A DNA stretch of 64,000 nt from Thermoleophilaceae bacterium (GTDB lineage Bacteria > Actinomycetota > Thermoleophilia > Solirubrobacterales > Thermoleophilaceae). Below are positions 62,805 to 64,000 of the stretch, piece by piece (within the stretch, counting starts at the first letter, position 1; every line of letters begins with the position of its first letter). The notes beneath the pieces were generated by a model. That model saw only the letters and a program-made list of their open reading frames with translations, was not told where the DNA came from and ran no database searches. The DNA lies in NCBI GenBank assembly GCA_030447725.1, contig JAUJOQ010000001.1, positions 311,068 to 375,067 of the forward strand, read 5' to 3'. The translations under genes were made by a program, and so were the position numbers.

Positions 62805-63608
62805 TCAGGCGAATATCCCCGCGTCGCGGTTTGCCGCCGCTGCCTGTTCGAGCAGAGGCCGGTCCACGAGCGTGAGCGTCCGGCCGGCGACCTCGACGGT
62901 CGCGCCCTCGTGGGGCGGATACCAGAACGCCCGCATCCGCCGCTCGGTCAGCTCGGGCGGGTCACCGGGTCGCACACGGCGCAGCTGCTCGAACTCCTCG
63001 CGCGTCACGTAGCGGCCCTCGCCCTGCGGGATGCGGGGCAGCGGCTCCCCGGTGGCGGTGAGATCGACAACGTCGGCGAACATGGCGAGGAGCCGCTTCT
63101 GGCTGGCGATGTCGAGTGACAGCGCCGTCTCGTGAACCGGGTCGATCCCGAAGCGGTCCACCCGCACGATGTCGCCCGTATCGAAGTCCTCGTCGACGAA
63201 GTGGGCGGACACGCCCCACTCGGCAAGGCCCTCGAGGATGGCCACGTTGTAGCCGCCGAGCCCGCGGATGTCCGGCAGGGGGGAGGGGTGGAAGTTGAGG
63301 CAGCCGACCGAGCCCAGCTCGATGAGGGGCACGCGGATTCGCTTCCAGAACAGGAACGAGAGCACGAGGTCGACTCCCCCGAGGTCGATGCGGGCGCCGC
63401 CGGGATCCTCGATGGCGGCGTAAAGCTCTTCGTCGGTGACCGCGGGGATGTCACGGCGCGAGGCGGCCAGATCCAGCCGCTGTTGGGGCGCCGCGGGGCC
63501 AGGCTGCTCCGGCGCAACCACGGCCGCCACGTCCCAACCTCGTTCGACGAGATGCTCCAGCGCTCCCACGGCGGAGCGCTTGTGCTTGCCCAGGAAGACG
63601 GCCTTCAC
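62805..63608 (-). CDS. Formyltransferase family protein (methionyl-tRNA/sugar formyltransferase-like)
   Basis: The 267-residue protein has the formyl-transferase core FLFWKRIRVPLIELGSVG, LNFHPSPLPDIRGLGGYN (Asn/His catalytic region) and FDTGDIVRVDR (Asp of the active site). It is shorter than Fmt (~310) and lacks its typical C-terminal OB domain; a truncated C-terminal region follows. Given neighbouring aminosugar and glycosyltransferase genes, a sugar N-formyltransferase is more likely than Fmt, but the activity is unproven. GTG 63608 overlaps the upstream glycosyltransferase stop. Confidence 0.82.
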   Translation of the reverse strand: MKAVFLGKHKRSAVGALEHLVERGWDVAAVVAPEQPGPAAPQQRLDLAASRRDIPAVTDEELYAAIEDPGGARIDLGGVDLVLSFLFWKRIRVPLIELGSVGCLNFHPSPLPDIRGLGGYNVAILEGLAEWGVSAHFVDEDFDTGDIVRVDRFGIDPVHETALSLDIASQKRLLAMFADVVDLTATGEPLPRIPQGEGRYVTREEFEQLRRVRPGDPPELTERRMRAFWYPPHEGATVEVAGRTLTLVDRPLLEQAAAANRDAGIFA

Positions 63609-64000
63609 CCCAGCAGCCTCTCGTACAGCGCCAGCGTGCGCCTGCCGATCTCATCCCACGAATAGGGGCCGGCGGCCGCGGCCGCGGCGCGCTGTTCGAG
63701 CGCCACTCGGCGTTCGGGGCGTGAGATCAGGTCGGCCAGGGCGCAGCGCAGCGCATCGGGGTCCCCTGCCGGTACGAGGCTGGCGGCGCCGTGGCGGCGC
63801 CCCATTTCAGAGAAGCCGCCGACATCCGACAGCACCATCGCCTTGCCGAAGGCGAGCGCGGTGTAAAGGACCCCGGACTGGTCGATCTCGCGGTAGGGCA
63901 GCACCACGATGTCCGCGCGGCGAAGGTATGCGGGCAGCTCCGAGTCGGGGACGAAGCGCTCGACGAAGCGAACCGTTCCCTCGGCCGCCGCCGCGGCCCT
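63605..64000 (-). CDS. Glycosyltransferase family 4-like protein (5' part outside window)
   Basis: The visible C-terminal 131 codons run in from the window's right edge and include FVERFVPDSELPAYLRRAD, VVLPYREIDQSGVLYTALA and the EX7E-like DVGGFSEMGRRHGA, all GT4/GT-B C-terminal features for NDP-sugar binding. The ORF track starts at an internal codon (63907); the open frame continues to 64000. It overlaps the formyltransferase by 4 nt and probably builds the same surface glycan. Confidence 0.88.
   Translation of the reverse strand, partial: RAAAAAEGTVRFVERFVPDSELPAYLRRADIVVLPYREIDQSGVLYTALAFGKAMVLSDVGGFSEMGRRHGAASLVPAGDPDALRCALADLISRPERRVALEQRAAAAAAGPYSWDEIGRRTLALYERLLG

Overview
The window is a high-GC chromosomal segment around the replication-initiation region of an actinobacterium. 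The dnaA-dnaN-recF-DUF721-gyrB-gyrA run, the rpmH-rnpA-yidD-yidC-jag-rsmG-parA-parB run and the fhaA-fhaB-pstP-rodA-pbpA-pknB cluster are the standard near-origin blocks of that phylum. The b6-type cytochrome complex, a fused AhbAB-like protein, several polytopic envelope proteins and an E. coli-like insert in GyrB suggest a deep-branching class such as Thermoleophilia (Solirubrobacterales-like). That placement is inferred from gene content, not from a phylogeny.

Layout. 1-1.3 kb: minus-strand tatC (cut by the window edge), tatA and dcd. 1.3-5.7 kb: minus-strand operon of Rieske protein, b6-type cytochrome b and subunit IV fused to cytochrome c, then menaquinone methyltransferase and polyprenyl synthase. 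5.8-12.1 kb: minus-strand ABC exporter, hemB, ahbAB-like gene, hemL and a small unknown gene. 12-18.5 kb: plus-strand ymdB-type phosphodiesterase, and minus-strand envelope glycan genes (DUF4126-like, alkaline-phosphatase-superfamily hydrolase, GtrA, two polytopic glycosyltransferases). 18.6-21.7 kb: aminotransferase, a first Ddl, a bifunctional nuclease and tRNA-Ile(GAT). 21.8-26.7 kb: minus-strand parB to rpmH. 27-36.3 kb: plus-strand dnaA to gyrA. 36.3-36.8 kb: a repeat-rich stretch without a conventional gene. 36.8-40.4 kb: minus-strand unknown gene, HNH nuclease, pheA, DUF4446 and a CARDB-like lipid/membrane-anchored protein. 40.6-50.9 kb: plus-strand Ser/Thr kinase, FHA, phosphatase, RodA, PBP, PknB and Ddl cluster. 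50.9-57.6 kb: kinase with discoidin-like tail, DsbA-like protein, VapBC, purM, SpoIIE-type phosphatase and DedA. 57.6-64 kb: sugar aminotransferase, a damaged DUF354 gene, a CapD-type dehydratase, a LytR_C protein, a formyltransferase and a truncated glycosyltransferase, which form a surface-polysaccharide locus.

Genes are packed very tightly. Most neighbours on one strand overlap by 4 nt (ATGA or GTGA), and GTG and TTG starts are common. Respiratory and haem genes sit together, so quinone synthesis, haem synthesis and the cytochrome complex may be co-expressed. The growth and division block joins phospho-signalling to peptidoglycan synthesis.

The main unusual content is several families of short palindromic repeats. 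One family lies in at least three in-frame copies inside hemB, four copies follow gyrA, and a degenerate copy appears to supply the N-terminus of a kinase; its hairpin arms show compensatory changes. Other families form the N- or C-termini of GtrA, HemL, the AhbAB-like protein, an ABC ATPase and a glycosyltransferase. The post-gyrA stretch also has a near-perfect Shine-Dalgarno sequence ahead of a 14-codon reading frame, followed by a strong hairpin, and is the best candidate for an undescribed element. A 41-bp tandem duplication separates pknB from ddl, and the DUF354 gene carries two compensating frameshifts plus an apparent internal deletion.
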